Assembly: GCA_964431735.1 (NCBI GenBank)
Contig: CAYSLJ010000031.1
Span: 1 to 50,201, forward strand
Direction of reading: 5' to 3'
Length of the DNA: 50,201 nt
From: CALARM01 sp964431735
GTDB taxonomy: Bacteria > Vulcanimicrobiota > SpSt-956 > JAKJGF01
In this document: piece by piece, positions 9,568-16,696 of the stretch
How the letters are laid out: every line of letters begins with the position of its first letter
Numbering within the stretch: position 1 is the first letter of the stretch
Translations under genes and position numbers: made by a program
Notes under the pieces: model-generated
The model's input: the letters and a program-made list of their open reading frames with translations, nothing else
What the model was told of the DNA's origin: nothing
Database searches by the model: none

Positions 9568-9603
9568 GTGACGGGGTTAATTCCTGCCCATCACGCATTA
9601 CGC
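9568..9603. repeat. 36-bp repeat related to 49838-49873
   Basis: Starts GTGACGGGGTTAA and ends CATCACGCATTACGC. The same layout and length occurs at 49838-49873 (GTGACGGGATTAA ... CATCACTTATTACGC), so the piece between two MITE-like copies is itself a dispersed repeat. Confidence 0.65.
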
Positions 9604-9618
9604 TAAAAAACACTATCT

Positions 9619-9724
9619 ACTGAGGTGAGTATAAATAATGCATATTTTATATTCTCGTGACGCGTAACGCGTAACGCGTGACGGGAGGATGCAATTTATT
9701 ACATGCTCATGCTCAGGTCAGTAA
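9619..9724. repeat. MITE-like element, copy 2 (family A core)
   Basis: A 106-bp copy: left end ACTGAGGTGAGTATAA, right end TCATGCTCAGGTCAGTAA. The core has the same four heptamers as copy 1 and continues GGGAGGAT. With copy 1 and the 36-bp repeat it fills most of the 520-bp space between the efflux operon and the next gene. Confidence 0.8.
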
Positions 9725-9747
9725 AAAGTTATTTTTATAAATTACTA

Positions 9748-9776
9748 TTTACTTTTATGAAAAAATAATTGATAAT
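9748..9776 (+). promoter_or_regulatory. Likely promoter of the EEP-fold gene
   Basis: TTTACT (9748-9753), 17 bp, GATAAT (9771-9776). It is embedded in ACTATTTACTTTT (9744-9756), which recurs exactly at the promoter of the next gene (11093-11105). The transcript leader would contain a TGACCG/CGGTCA hairpin (9786-9804) and a family A array. Confidence 0.45.
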
Positions 9777-9808
9777 ATATTATAATGACCGTATTTACCG
9801 GTCAGACA

Positions 9809-9842
9809 TTACGCGTCACGCGTCACGCGTTACGCGTCACGA
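9809..9842 (+). repeat. Family A heptamer array upstream of the EEP gene
   Basis: About five units in TTACGCG/TCACGCG orientation, so the stop-free strand is the coding strand. It ends 20 bp before the ATG and just before the ribosome binding site. In-frame translation of the array (LRVTRHALRVT) creates a false N-terminal extension. Confidence 0.85.
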
Positions 9843-9862
9843 TACAAAGGAGCGTAACTGTT

Positions 9863-11008
9863 ATGATAAATACCAATCAAACAACAGACGGATATTTAAT
9901 ATCCCGTACTACGGCCAATCAGAGGCCTATTCAGGCAGGTGCTGTTACTTCCGGTAAAAGTAACTCTTTACCTGAAGCAAAAAATCAGCATATGAAAGCA
10001 ATGGAAAATTTTTACAGAAGTGATAATTCACAGTTTACTTCTGTAGAGAGCGGTAACAGATCCGGTGCAGGTAACGTAGATCAGAGAGTATTTGATGAGA
10101 GGAAAAAACTTGTAGATCCTCTCGGTCTGGTTCCCGATCAGGCAAAGGTCGGCATGGATAGAACAAAGGCAAATATAGACGGGAAAACCATTGAAGTTGG
10201 AACCTTTAATATGGAGTGGCTGGGCTGTGATGAGGCCAGAATGTTTTTCAAGGGGAAACCTACAGGTGCACAGCCAAGAACAGAACAGGATTATCAGAAG
10301 ATGGCACAGGCTATAAAACAATCAGGTGCCGAAGTCATGGCAGTACAGGAAATATCCGATGAAAAAGCTCTCAGGAAGGTTTTAAAGGATTTACCGGGAT
10401 ATGATTTTGTACTGGGCACTACCGGGAAAAGAGAAGACGGTAGAAGCCAGATGGTAGGAATTATTTATAACGGAAATAAAGTGGAATGCGATAAGTCTTC
10501 CATAACGGAGATTATGGAAGCACAGGTTCCGGAACTTGCCGGAGACGGACATCTGAGAGCTCCTCTTGCTGCAAAATTTAAGAGCAAAGAGGGAGGATTT
10601 GATTTTACCATGGTGTCCATGCATTTAAAGGCAGGTCAGAAAGGTAATTGCAAAAAAATAAGGGATGCCCAGGTAAGTATAATAAATAAATGGGCACAGG
10701 ACAGAATGGCATCGGGTGAAGATAAAGACATTATCTTTGCAGGTGATTTCAATGATACTCTGAATAGTTCCACTACAAAAAAGCTCGGTGAAGGTACTGA
10801 CCTGCATATGGTAACTTCAGAATCTGCAGTGAGAGATGAATGGTCTCACCCTGTAACACACAGACTTATAGATCATATAGGAGTTACCACTGCAGATGGA
10901 GGGTCTCTGGAAGAATATATTCCGGGCACTACCGGTGCAATAAAGGAAAGAGTTACGTCTGATCACAGGGCTGTAGTGTCCAGTTTTAAAGATGTAGATA
11001 ATGATTAG
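9863..11008 (+). CDS. Endonuclease/exonuclease/phosphatase (EEP) fold protein
   Basis: Metal-dependent phosphodiesterase or nuclease of the DNase I/exonuclease III fold. Catalytic signatures appear in order: TFNMEWLG (about residue 114), MAVQEISDE (162), MVSMHLKAG (252), FAGDFNDT (292), LIDHIGVT and TSDHRAVVSS (366). The N-terminal 100 residues are polar and low in hydrophobic content, with no signal peptide, so secretion by the general pathway is not predicted. Start chosen at MINTNQTTDG because AAAGGAG lies 10 bp upstream; the longer frame only translates repeat DNA. Length is 381 residues. It shares a promoter sequence with the next gene. The substrate (DNA, RNA, phospholipid or small phosphodiester) cannot be told from sequence. 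Confidence 0.85.
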   Translation: MINTNQTTDGYLISRTTANQRPIQAGAVTSGKSNSLPEAKNQHMKAMENFYRSDNSQFTSVESGNRSGAGNVDQRVFDERKKLVDPLGLVPDQAKVGMDRTKANIDGKTIEVGTFNMEWLGCDEARMFFKGKPTGAQPRTEQDYQKMAQAIKQSGAEVMAVQEISDEKALRKVLKDLPGYDFVLGTTGKREDGRSQMVGIIYNGNKVECDKSSITEIMEAQVPELAGDGHLRAPLAAKFKSKEGGFDFTMVSMHLKAGQKGNCKKIRDAQVSIINKWAQDRMASGEDKDIIFAGDFNDTLNSSTTKKLGEGTDLHMVTSESAVRDEWSHPVTHRLIDHIGVTTADGGSLEEYIPGTTGAIKERVTSDHRAVVSSFKDVDND

Positions 11009-11034
11009 TAAAATATAAATATCTGATTAATAAT

Positions 11035-11086
11035 ATTAGCTATTGGTTTTTTCTTAAAAAAAAACTAATAGCTAATAGCTTTTTTT
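11035..11086 (+). terminator. Terminator-like hairpin after the EEP gene
   Basis: TAGCTATTGGTTTTTT pairs with AAAAAAACTAATAGCTA, followed by a run of seven T at 11080-11086. The descending arm contains two TAATAGC heptamers, the family C unit type. Confidence 0.6.
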
Positions 11087-11096
11087 GGAAAAACTA

Positions 11097-11126
11097 TTTA
11101 CTTTTTTTTAAAATGCGTGATATAAG
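11097..11126 (+). promoter_or_regulatory. Likely promoter of the Met/Gly-rich peptidase gene
   Basis: TTTACT (11097-11102), 18 bp, TATAAG (11121-11126), within the same ACTATTTACTTTT sequence seen upstream of the EEP gene. The predicted leader is about 65 nt. Confidence 0.45.
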
Positions 11127-11196
11127 AGATGAAAAGATTTTTTTGTTGTGATATGTTTTAGCAAAAGTAAATTCTTTAGAAAGGTGGTATACAGCT

Positions 11197-12702
11197 ATGT
11201 TTGGAATGATTAATATGATAAACCAGGGAGCTGTAAACAGACAGCAGGGACTTTTTACAAACAGGCTGGTTGATGGAACGAAAAGCGGTCAGCTTAATAA
11301 ATCAGAGTATATGGCTCTTGCCAATTATGATCAGGATACAAGGGAAATGGAAGGGAAATTCCTGAAAGACGGTAAAATATCCTGGCAGGAGCGTCAGATA
11401 CTGGAACAGAGAAATAAATATAACCAGCGCATGATGGCACTTTACAGTAAAGGAGACTTCAATCCTTTAACTGAAGGGCCTAAAAATGCAATTGAAGCAA
11501 AGATGCAGAATCAGCTTTCAAGAACCTATGATGGCATTACAGACGGAAGTCTTACACGGGGTGAAGCTGTAAATACCCTGAACTATCAGGGAGAGACAGC
11601 TACCAAATATGGTAAAATGCAGGCAAGTCCCAATGGTTTCCGTAACTTGATAACAGGAACCAGTTCCTTTACGGCAGGTGAAAGACTTGCCCTTCATAAC
11701 AGACTTGATAATAGCAGTGAAAAGATTTATAACCTGAGGCATAACTGGGCTTCTGACTGGGGTTCTCCCAGGAATGTAAGTCATTTTCAGCAGCCTAATT
11801 ATGGCGGAAATTATATGCCTTCTTTCCCGTCCTATACGCCTCCTGTGAATTTCCCGAGTTTCCCTGCTCCTTCAATGACAGGTGGACAGCCACCTTATTA
11901 TCCGGGCTTCCCGGGCGGAGGATGTCCTCCTTACCTGAGTCAGTTTACCCAGCAGCTTTTCAATACAATGGCTATGGGTATGATGATGGGTATGATGAGC
12001 GGTATGGGCTTTGGGATGAATGCAGGAATGATGTTCGGCGGTATGCCGATGGCAATGCCATTCTTTATGGCTCTGTCTTCCATGATGGGCGGTATGGGCA
12101 TGATGGGCGGAATGAATATGGGTATGGGTATGATGGGCGGAGGTATGATGGGAGGTTTCCCCGGTAGTTATGGCGGAGGTTACGGAGGAGGTTCTTATTC
12201 AGGAGCCTATGCAGGAGTAGGACCTTATGGAGCCTATGCAGGAGCCTATGCAGGTAATTACGGAGGTTATATACCTCAGGGAGTGGCGCCAAACGGTTCA
12301 GGTTCTGCTGCCGTAGCAATGGGCAGACAGTTCCTGGGAAGAGAATCGTGGAGTATTAAAGGACAACTTCCTCACTTTACAGCTGCCGGAGGACAGACCA
12401 ATAACTGTGCTGATTTCGTAAGTTCCTGTCTTGAGAGCCAGGGACTTATAAGAGGACATCATGTAAATGTGAGAGAACTGGAAGTATCTCTTATAAGACA
12501 GGGTTACAGACCTGTTCCACTTCATATGGCAAAGCCGGGCGATGTATGGATAAATGCCAGCAGAGGTCATACGGAACTTGTTCAGGGATTTGATGCCAGA
12601 AGAGGCGGCGTGTCACTTATTGGTTCCAATAATGACAGACCGGGTCATCAGGTAATATCAAACGGTTTTTCCAGAAGCGGTGTCGTATATACAAGAGGTT
12701 AG
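11197..12702 (+). CDS. Met/Gly-rich protein with C-terminal NlpC/P60- or CHAP-like cysteine peptidase domain
   Basis: A 501-residue mosaic. Residues about 15-90 and 110-190 look like two copies of one helical module (RLVDGTKSGQLNKSEYMAL...KISWQERQILEQ; RTYDGITDGSLTRGEAVNTL...FTAGERLALHNR), similar to EF-hand-like spacer modules. A Pro-rich stretch (205-245) follows, then a strongly Met/Gly-rich region (about 250-325, repeated MGMM/GGMGMM) and a Gly/Tyr/Ala-rich tail (GGYGGG, GAYAGAYAG). Residues about 370-501 carry GQTNNCADFVSSCLE (probable nucleophile Cys near 404) and SRGHTELVQGF (His near 457), matching the Cys-His order of CHAP/NlpC-P60 wall peptidases. There is no signal peptide. AAGGTGG is 9 bp before the ATG. 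The role is unknown; the peptidase fold is likely but not certain. Confidence 0.7.
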   Translation: MFGMINMINQGAVNRQQGLFTNRLVDGTKSGQLNKSEYMALANYDQDTREMEGKFLKDGKISWQERQILEQRNKYNQRMMALYSKGDFNPLTEGPKNAIEAKMQNQLSRTYDGITDGSLTRGEAVNTLNYQGETATKYGKMQASPNGFRNLITGTSSFTAGERLALHNRLDNSSEKIYNLRHNWASDWGSPRNVSHFQQPNYGGNYMPSFPSYTPPVNFPSFPAPSMTGGQPPYYPGFPGGGCPPYLSQFTQQLFNTMAMGMMMGMMSGMGFGMNAGMMFGGMPMAMPFFMALSSMMGGMGMMGGMNMGMGMMGGGMMGGFPGSYGGGYGGGSYSGAYAGVGPYGAYAGAYAGNYGGYIPQGVAPNGSGSAAVAMGRQFLGRESWSIKGQLPHFTAAGGQTNNCADFVSSCLESQGLIRGHHVNVRELEVSLIRQGYRPVPLHMAKPGDVWINASRGHTELVQGFDARRGGVSLIGSNNDRPGHQVISNGFSRSGVVYTRG

Positions 12703-12714
12703 TTTTTAACTGAT

Positions 12715-12748
12715 AAAAGAGGCTGTCGGAGACAGCCTCTTTTATTTT
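12715..12748. terminator. Bidirectional Rho-independent terminator
   Basis: AAAAGAGGCTGTC, GGA loop, GACAGCCTCTTTT, then ATTTTT. It lies between convergent genes and can serve both strands. Its leading CTGATAAAAGAG is also the start of the hsp20 terminator. Confidence 0.9.
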
Positions 12749-12778
12749 TATATGATGTAATTATTTCCTGACAACCCC

Positions 12779-14239
12779 TTATTGAAACTCCAGATTAAAC
12801 CCCTGAGTAACTGTTCCTGAAGTAACGGAAAGAGCTGCAGAGCCGACCTTCATTGAAGCGAATTTTATTGAAACCTTTCCGTTTTTAGTAATGGCAAAGG
12901 ATGGTTTTGCCACACCGTACGAAGTATTTATTCTTACTCCCGTTCCGTCCGGAACCGGCTTGCCTGTACCATCTGTTACTGTAATATCAAGAGAATAGGT
13001 GAGATTGTTATAACCGGTTTGAGTTATATTTATAGAAGCGGGGGCAATGCTGGAATTACCTGTATCAAAAAGACTCCAGCAGTTTGCCACTTTTCTTTCA
13101 GGACTGTACGTTTCACTTATAAGTGTTCCCTTTATGACCATTGTCGTAGAATCTCCTCCATCCATATTTATTGCATCTGTTACATTCAGTTTAAGGAGAT
13201 ATTCCGCTATTTCAGTAAGACTCATGCCAAGACTTTCCGTGGATTTTGATTTTCTGTCATCTACACTGAATAAAACAAGTTTATTGTCTTTCGTGATACC
13301 CAGTGCCGTATGGCCTGCCCTTCTTGTTACATCATTACCTCCAGGCCCCAGTTCTTCTTCTTTAGCCGTTATATTAATTTTGCCGTCTGTAATTAAATTT
13401 GGACCTGCGCCAATGGCATAAATAACCCTGGTCCAGTCTTTGCCTGAAAGAGATATGACACGGTTATTGACAGCTTTTATCCTGTCTATGAGAATTTTTT
13501 TATCATATCTTATACCAAGAGCAGTTCTTGGCGGTCTTTTTCCTACATGTGGGCTTTGCAGTATACCGTCTATTATAACAAGACCGAGAGGTCCTCCGTC
13601 TTTATTGTAATAACCTCCGTTTACTGCTACCAGTGCTCCTGTTCTCTGAGCCATAGAACTTGTAGTTTCTCTGCTTTTATTATTATCTTTAGCCTGTATG
13701 GCTTTCAGGTTGATATTTTCTCTTTCCAGATCCGCAATTACTACATTGAAACTTATAACACCTTTCCAGGAACCTTTTCTTATTCGGGCCCATATTACGC
13801 TTTCAGAGAGATATGTTACGGATTTTTCATCAAAATTTTTGTAAAAATCGAATACCAGTCTATCCGGGTTTTCCATATTAAAAGCTTTATAATTTTCTGA
13901 AGGAAGATTGTATTTCAATTTTATTCTGGATATAACACTGTCATGTCCGGTTTTTTCGAAGGTAATTTCTTCTATAAGATTATCATTCAGTTTGTAGAGT
14001 TTTTTGATATTTTTTTTCAGTTCCGTTCCCGGAAATTCAATTATAAAAATATCGGGATTTCCCTGACGGCATATAGTATAGGGAACTTTCCGGGTTAAAT
14101 CGAAAGCCAGTCTTGTCTTTTCCTGGTCTGAACCAAAACGGATTTCAGTGAGAGCGACTTTTTCTGTAGCAATTGAGCAGAAGTAATTAAATATAATATA
14201 CACAAATACCGGAACAAAAAGAAACATTTTTAATTTCAT
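12779..14239 (-). CDS. Secreted phosphodiester glycosidase (NAGPA domain) with AMIN-like and Ig-like domains
   Basis: Exported protein of 486 residues. Domains in order: signal peptide (about 1-24), an AMIN-like beta domain (about 28-135; LTEIRFGSDQEKTRLAFDL, RLVFDFYK) that in other proteins binds cell wall, and the NAGPA/phosphodiester glycosidase domain (about 160-390). The last has GALVAVNGGYYNKDGGPLGL, GAGPNLITDGK and INMDGGDSTTMVIKG, the family's conserved DGG motif. A C-terminal Ig-like beta domain follows (DITVTDGTGKPVPDGTGVRI, resembling invasin/Big_1 repeats). Related proteins act on phosphodiester-linked sugars of wall or exopolysaccharide. AGAAAGGA precedes the ATG by about 11 bp. 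Monocistronic, convergent with the peptidase-like gene. Confidence 0.85.
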   Translation of the reverse strand: MKLKMFLFVPVFVYIIFNYFCSIATEKVALTEIRFGSDQEKTRLAFDLTRKVPYTICRQGNPDIFIIEFPGTELKKNIKKLYKLNDNLIEEITFEKTGHDSVISRIKLKYNLPSENYKAFNMENPDRLVFDFYKNFDEKSVTYLSESVIWARIRKGSWKGVISFNVVIADLERENINLKAIQAKDNNKSRETTSSMAQRTGALVAVNGGYYNKDGGPLGLVIIDGILQSPHVGKRPPRTALGIRYDKKILIDRIKAVNNRVISLSGKDWTRVIYAIGAGPNLITDGKINITAKEEELGPGGNDVTRRAGHTALGITKDNKLVLFSVDDRKSKSTESLGMSLTEIAEYLLKLNVTDAINMDGGDSTTMVIKGTLISETYSPERKVANCWSLFDTGNSSIAPASINITQTGYNNLTYSLDITVTDGTGKPVPDGTGVRINTSYGVAKPSFAITKNGKVSIKFASMKVGSAALSVTSGTVTQGFNLEFQ

Positions 14240-14425
14240 TGTTATTAAATCCTTTCTAGAAATAACGTTAAGAATTCAGAAAATTCTACTTTGACTGTTC
14301 ATTTCCTTCATGAGTGTGAAATTTATCATAGTATATCCTGGATTATGCTCAAAGCTATAAATACAAGTTCTTTATAGAGGAGAAGATAAATACCGCTCCA
14401 GATAAGTTCATACCCATTTCTAAAA
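14240..14425. other. Non-coding spacer upstream of the glycosidase gene
   Basis: First part of an 810-bp gene-free stretch (14240-15049). It should contain the promoter of the minus-strand glycosidase gene, but I see no convincing -35/-10 pair and no other recognisable feature here. Confidence 0.4.
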
Positions 14426-14574
14426 CCTGTCCCTGACCGGACTCTTCCGGAAAAGATATGATCCTGTTGTGTGGCAAACTGGTTTTACAGACTGTTAATA
14501 TTTTGCGTCTATATCATTTACAACTCTCTTTTAATACGGCATATCTTTTCCTCCAGAGCCCGGCCAGGGACAGG
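14426..14574. repeat. 149-bp element bounded by 35-bp imperfect inverted repeats
   Basis: Left arm 14426-14460 begins CCTGTCCCTGACCGG and ends GGAAAAGATATG; right arm 14540-14574 begins CATATCTTTTCC and ends CCGGCCAGGGACAGG. About 30 of 35 positions pair. The 79-bp middle is AT-rich and has no credible coding frame. It could be a MITE relic or a structured non-coding RNA; nothing here identifies it further. Confidence 0.65.
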
Positions 14575-14660
14575 AGTGTATGCCATATTTTTTTGGGTAC
14601 CAATTTACCTGTTGCGGTAATAAATATGAAAAGCACATATAAATATCGTATATATCCAAC

Positions 14661-14685
14661 TAACAGGCATGACCGGAGCGGTCAC
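14661..14685. repeat. 25-bp hairpin repeat, copy 1
   Basis: Core TGACCGGAGCGGTCA (6-bp stem, 3-nt loop) preceded by TAACAGGCA. It matches 45837-45861 in reverse orientation at 24 of 25 positions. Confidence 0.75.
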
Positions 14686-14780
14686 AACCAAAAGTGTGTG
14701 CCATATTTACCGCTGGCACCACTCAGAAAAATGTTTAATTTTTTCTTGTATAACTTTAAACTATATATTAACTAATTATA

Positions 14781-14811
14781 TTTAGTTTATATAATAAGAC
14801 TAAACTATTAT
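14781..14811 (+). promoter_or_regulatory. Candidate operator: TAGTTTA-N11-TAAACTA
   Basis: Inverted half-sites TAGTTTA (14783-14789) and TAAACTA (14801-14807). The right side, ACTAAACTATTAT (14799-14811), is repeated exactly at 14987-14999 inside the hsp20 promoter spacer and -10 box. Consistent with a regulator binding upstream and over the promoter; it is not the CIRCE or HspR consensus. Confidence 0.4.
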
Positions 14812-14973
14812 GATGTAAAATTTAGGGTATTTTTGCAATTATATTAATTCCTGTAAATTCTGACGATTTTTTTTAAAATAATTTTCAGATCGAATGAATG
14901 AAAAATGATTTTCCCCTTGTAAATTAAAGTTTTTTTATGTATATAAATAATTGAAAAAAATTTAAGAAAATAC

Positions 14974-15002
14974 TTGACATATATACACTAAACTATTATA
15001 AT
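14974..15002 (+). promoter_or_regulatory. Perfect consensus sigma70 promoter of hsp20
   Basis: TTGACA (14974-14979), exactly 17 bp, TATAAT (14997-15002). The spacer contains the repeated ACTAAACTATTAT sequence, so the strong promoter is probably held under repression by a specific regulator. Confidence 0.85.
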
Positions 15003-15049
15003 AATAATGCAAGCAGATAAAATTAAAAAAACACAAGAGGTGATTTGCT

Positions 15050-15490
15050 ATGTTGATGAGATGGGAACCATTTTCAGAAATGAATTCTTTACAGAGGGAG
15101 ATTAACAGATTGTTCTCCGATACTATGAAAAGAGAGGGAACAGGTTCAGGTGAATTTGTAACAAGAAGCTGGGCTCCTTCGGTGGATGTCATAGAAAAGG
15201 AGAATGAAATAGTAGTAAAGGCTGAACTTCCCGGTATGGAACAGAAGGATATTGATGTTCATTTAGAGGATAATCAGCTTACTATAAAGGGCGAGAGAAA
15301 ATTTGAGAAGGAAGATAAAGGTGAAAATTATATCCGTCAGGAAAGAGTTTACGGCTCTTTCTACAGGTCATTCACTATAGGAAGCGGTATACAGGCTGAT
15401 AAGGTAAATGCCATTTATAAAAACGGTATTCTCGAAATAGTCCTTCCGAAGGAAGAAAAAGTTCAGCCCAAAAAGATAGAAATTAAATGA
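15050..15490 (+). CDS. Small heat shock protein, Hsp20/alpha-crystallin family
   Basis: ATP-independent holdase chaperone. The 146-residue protein starts MLMRWEPFSEMNSLQREINR, typical of bacterial class A Hsp20. The alpha-crystallin domain runs from about residue 42 (WAPSVDVIEKENEIVVKAEL) to 136 and includes PGMEQKDIDVHLEDNQLTI, the RQERVYGSFYRSFTI strand and VNAIYKNGILEIVLPK. The C-terminal anchor is KIEIK (I-x-I). AGAGGTGAT precedes the ATG. Single-gene unit between a consensus promoter and a Rho-independent terminator. Confidence 0.95.
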   Translation: MLMRWEPFSEMNSLQREINRLFSDTMKREGTGSGEFVTRSWAPSVDVIEKENEIVVKAELPGMEQKDIDVHLEDNQLTIKGERKFEKEDKGENYIRQERVYGSFYRSFTIGSGIQADKVNAIYKNGILEIVLPKEEKVQPKKIEIK

Positions 15491-15506
15491 TAATCTTTTT
15501 TCTGAT

Positions 15507-15543
15507 AAAAGAGCAGTCTGCCTTTAGACTGCTCTTTTATTTT
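15507..15543 (+). terminator. Rho-independent terminator of hsp20
   Basis: AAAAGAGCAGTCT and AGACTGCTCTTTT form a 13-bp stem with a 6-nt loop, followed by ATTTTT. Confidence 0.9.
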
Positions 15544-15570
15544 TCTATGGTGAGCATGAATAATATAATT

Positions 15571-15624
15571 AGTGAATAGTGAGTAGTGAAAAGTAAGTAA
15601 AATCCATTTTTTTCACTTTTCACT
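15571..15624. repeat. Family B heptamer hairpin downstream of hsp20
   Basis: AGTGAAT AGTGAGT AGTGAAA AGTAAGT units on the plus strand, then ACTTTTCACT (15615-15624), which pairs with AGTGAAAAGT (15585-15594). It lies just after the hsp20 terminator. Confidence 0.75.
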
Positions 15625-15654
15625 TTCAATATTCTGTGATAAATTTCTTTTTTT

Positions 15655-15709
15655 GTATATAAAATTATGTATATAAAATTATGTATATAAAATTATGTAT
15701 ATAAAATTA
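15655..15709. repeat. Tandem repeat, four 14-bp units
   Basis: GTATATAAAATTAT repeated 3.9 times without mismatch, AT-only apart from one G. The unit is two heptamers long. The perfect copies imply recent expansion or contraction, possibly altering spacing upstream of the glycosyltransferase gene. Confidence 0.9.
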
Positions 15710-15723
15710 CCTGTCATTTTTTT

Positions 15724-15743
15724 ATGCAATCTTCAGATTGCAT
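15724..15743. repeat. 20-bp palindrome upstream of the glycosyltransferase gene
   Basis: ATGCAATCT-TC-AGATTGCAT: perfect 9-bp arms around a 2-bp centre, 32 bp before the chosen start. Possible operator or small hairpin. Confidence 0.6.
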
Positions 15744-15775
15744 GATTTCAGTTAATTGTGATATACTACGATATT

Positions 15776-16672
15776 ATGATAGATATTTCAGTAGTTATAG
15801 GAACATATAATCAGAAGCCTGTTCTTTCTCATGTACTCAATACATTCAGCAGCCAGACCTTTCCTCTTGATAAAATGGAAGTTCTTGTTGTAGACAGCAG
15901 TTCTACAGACGGTACAGAAGAACTGTGTAAAAATTCTACCTTTCCTTTTTTATTTAATTATTACAGGAAGGAAAATACTGGCAAAGTTCCTGCAAGGAAT
16001 ATGGCCATAGGAAAAGCCAGGGGAGAGGTGATTTTTATGACTGACGGTGATGTCCTTGCCCATCCGAGATTGATAGAAGAGCATATGAATTATTACCGCA
16101 AATACCCGGAAAGTGTCATTGTAGGACGTCAGATGATTGTTCCTTCTCTTGAAAATTACGAAGAAAGCGGAAAAATTTGTTTCAGACATGATAATAAAGT
16201 TGCAGGCCAGAGACTTCCATGGCATCATCTTGTTACGGGAAACGCTTCCATTGGAAAGAAGATGCTTGTAGATACTGGTATGTTTGATGAAGATTTTAAA
16301 GGGTATGGCTGTGAAGATTATGAACTGGGCTACAGGATTGCAAAGAAAAACATTCCAATTATTTATAATCCCGATGCTATAAATTACCACTATCATCCTG
16401 TAACATTTGACGAAGACTGTATAAGAAAGATCGATACAGGAAAAGCTGCTGTCATATTCTGGAGAAAACATAAATCTCTGAGCTTAAAACTTCATCTCGG
16501 TATAAATCCTGTTTCTTTATTCATTCACAGTTTTATAACTTCTGACGGCTGGCTCATAAAGAAATGCAGAGAATATTCAAATGTTGATTCACCGTGGAAG
16601 AGTATTGCCAGACAGATTCTTCTTGAATTCAATTATCTTGCAGGAGTTAAAGAAGAACTTTATAAGGAATAG
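15776..16672 (+). CDS. Glycosyltransferase family 2 (GT-A fold)
   Basis: Inverting sugar transferase of unknown acceptor. The GT2 core is clear: MIDISVVIGTYNQKPVLSHV, LVVDSSSTDGTEEL, KVPARNMAIGKARGEVIFM followed by the metal-binding TDGDVL (DxD), and the acceptor side TGNASIGKKMLVDTGMFDE with GYGCEDYELGYRIAKKN. No membrane helices, so cytosolic. I start it at the ATG of MIDISVV (298 residues); an in-frame GTG six codons earlier is possible, and neither has a clear ribosome binding site. Single gene, convergent with the coiled-coil gene. Confidence 0.88.
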   Translation: MIDISVVIGTYNQKPVLSHVLNTFSSQTFPLDKMEVLVVDSSSTDGTEELCKNSTFPFLFNYYRKENTGKVPARNMAIGKARGEVIFMTDGDVLAHPRLIEEHMNYYRKYPESVIVGRQMIVPSLENYEESGKICFRHDNKVAGQRLPWHHLVTGNASIGKKMLVDTGMFDEDFKGYGCEDYELGYRIAKKNIPIIYNPDAINYHYHPVTFDEDCIRKIDTGKAAVIFWRKHKSLSLKLHLGINPVSLFIHSFITSDGWLIKKCREYSNVDSPWKSIARQILLEFNYLAGVKEELYKE

Positions 16673-16677
16673 CGGTT

Positions 16678-16696
16678 TTTACTTTACTTTTCACTT
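16678..16696. repeat. Short family B array between convergent genes
   Basis: TTTACTTTACTTTTCACTT on the plus strand; on the minus strand it reads AAGTGAAAAGT, directly after the stop of the coiled-coil gene at 16697. Confidence 0.5.

Noticed and set aside
9481..9842. Heptamer arrays as a CRISPR array
   Set aside because: Units are 7 bp and contiguous; there are no spacers of 25-40 bp and no cas genes in the window.
9769..9862. N-terminal extension of the EEP protein (TRHA/RVT-rich)
   Set aside because: It is translated repeat DNA; the ATG at 9863 has a good ribosome binding site.
14426..14574. Inverted-repeat element as 6S RNA
   Set aside because: Long paired arms with a central loop recall 6S RNA, but there is no promoter-like bulge that I can match and no transcript evidence.
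14458..14775. 105-codon plus-strand frame in the spacer before hsp20
   Set aside because: It starts inside an inverted repeat, runs through two hairpin repeats, has no ribosome binding site and no protein-like pattern.
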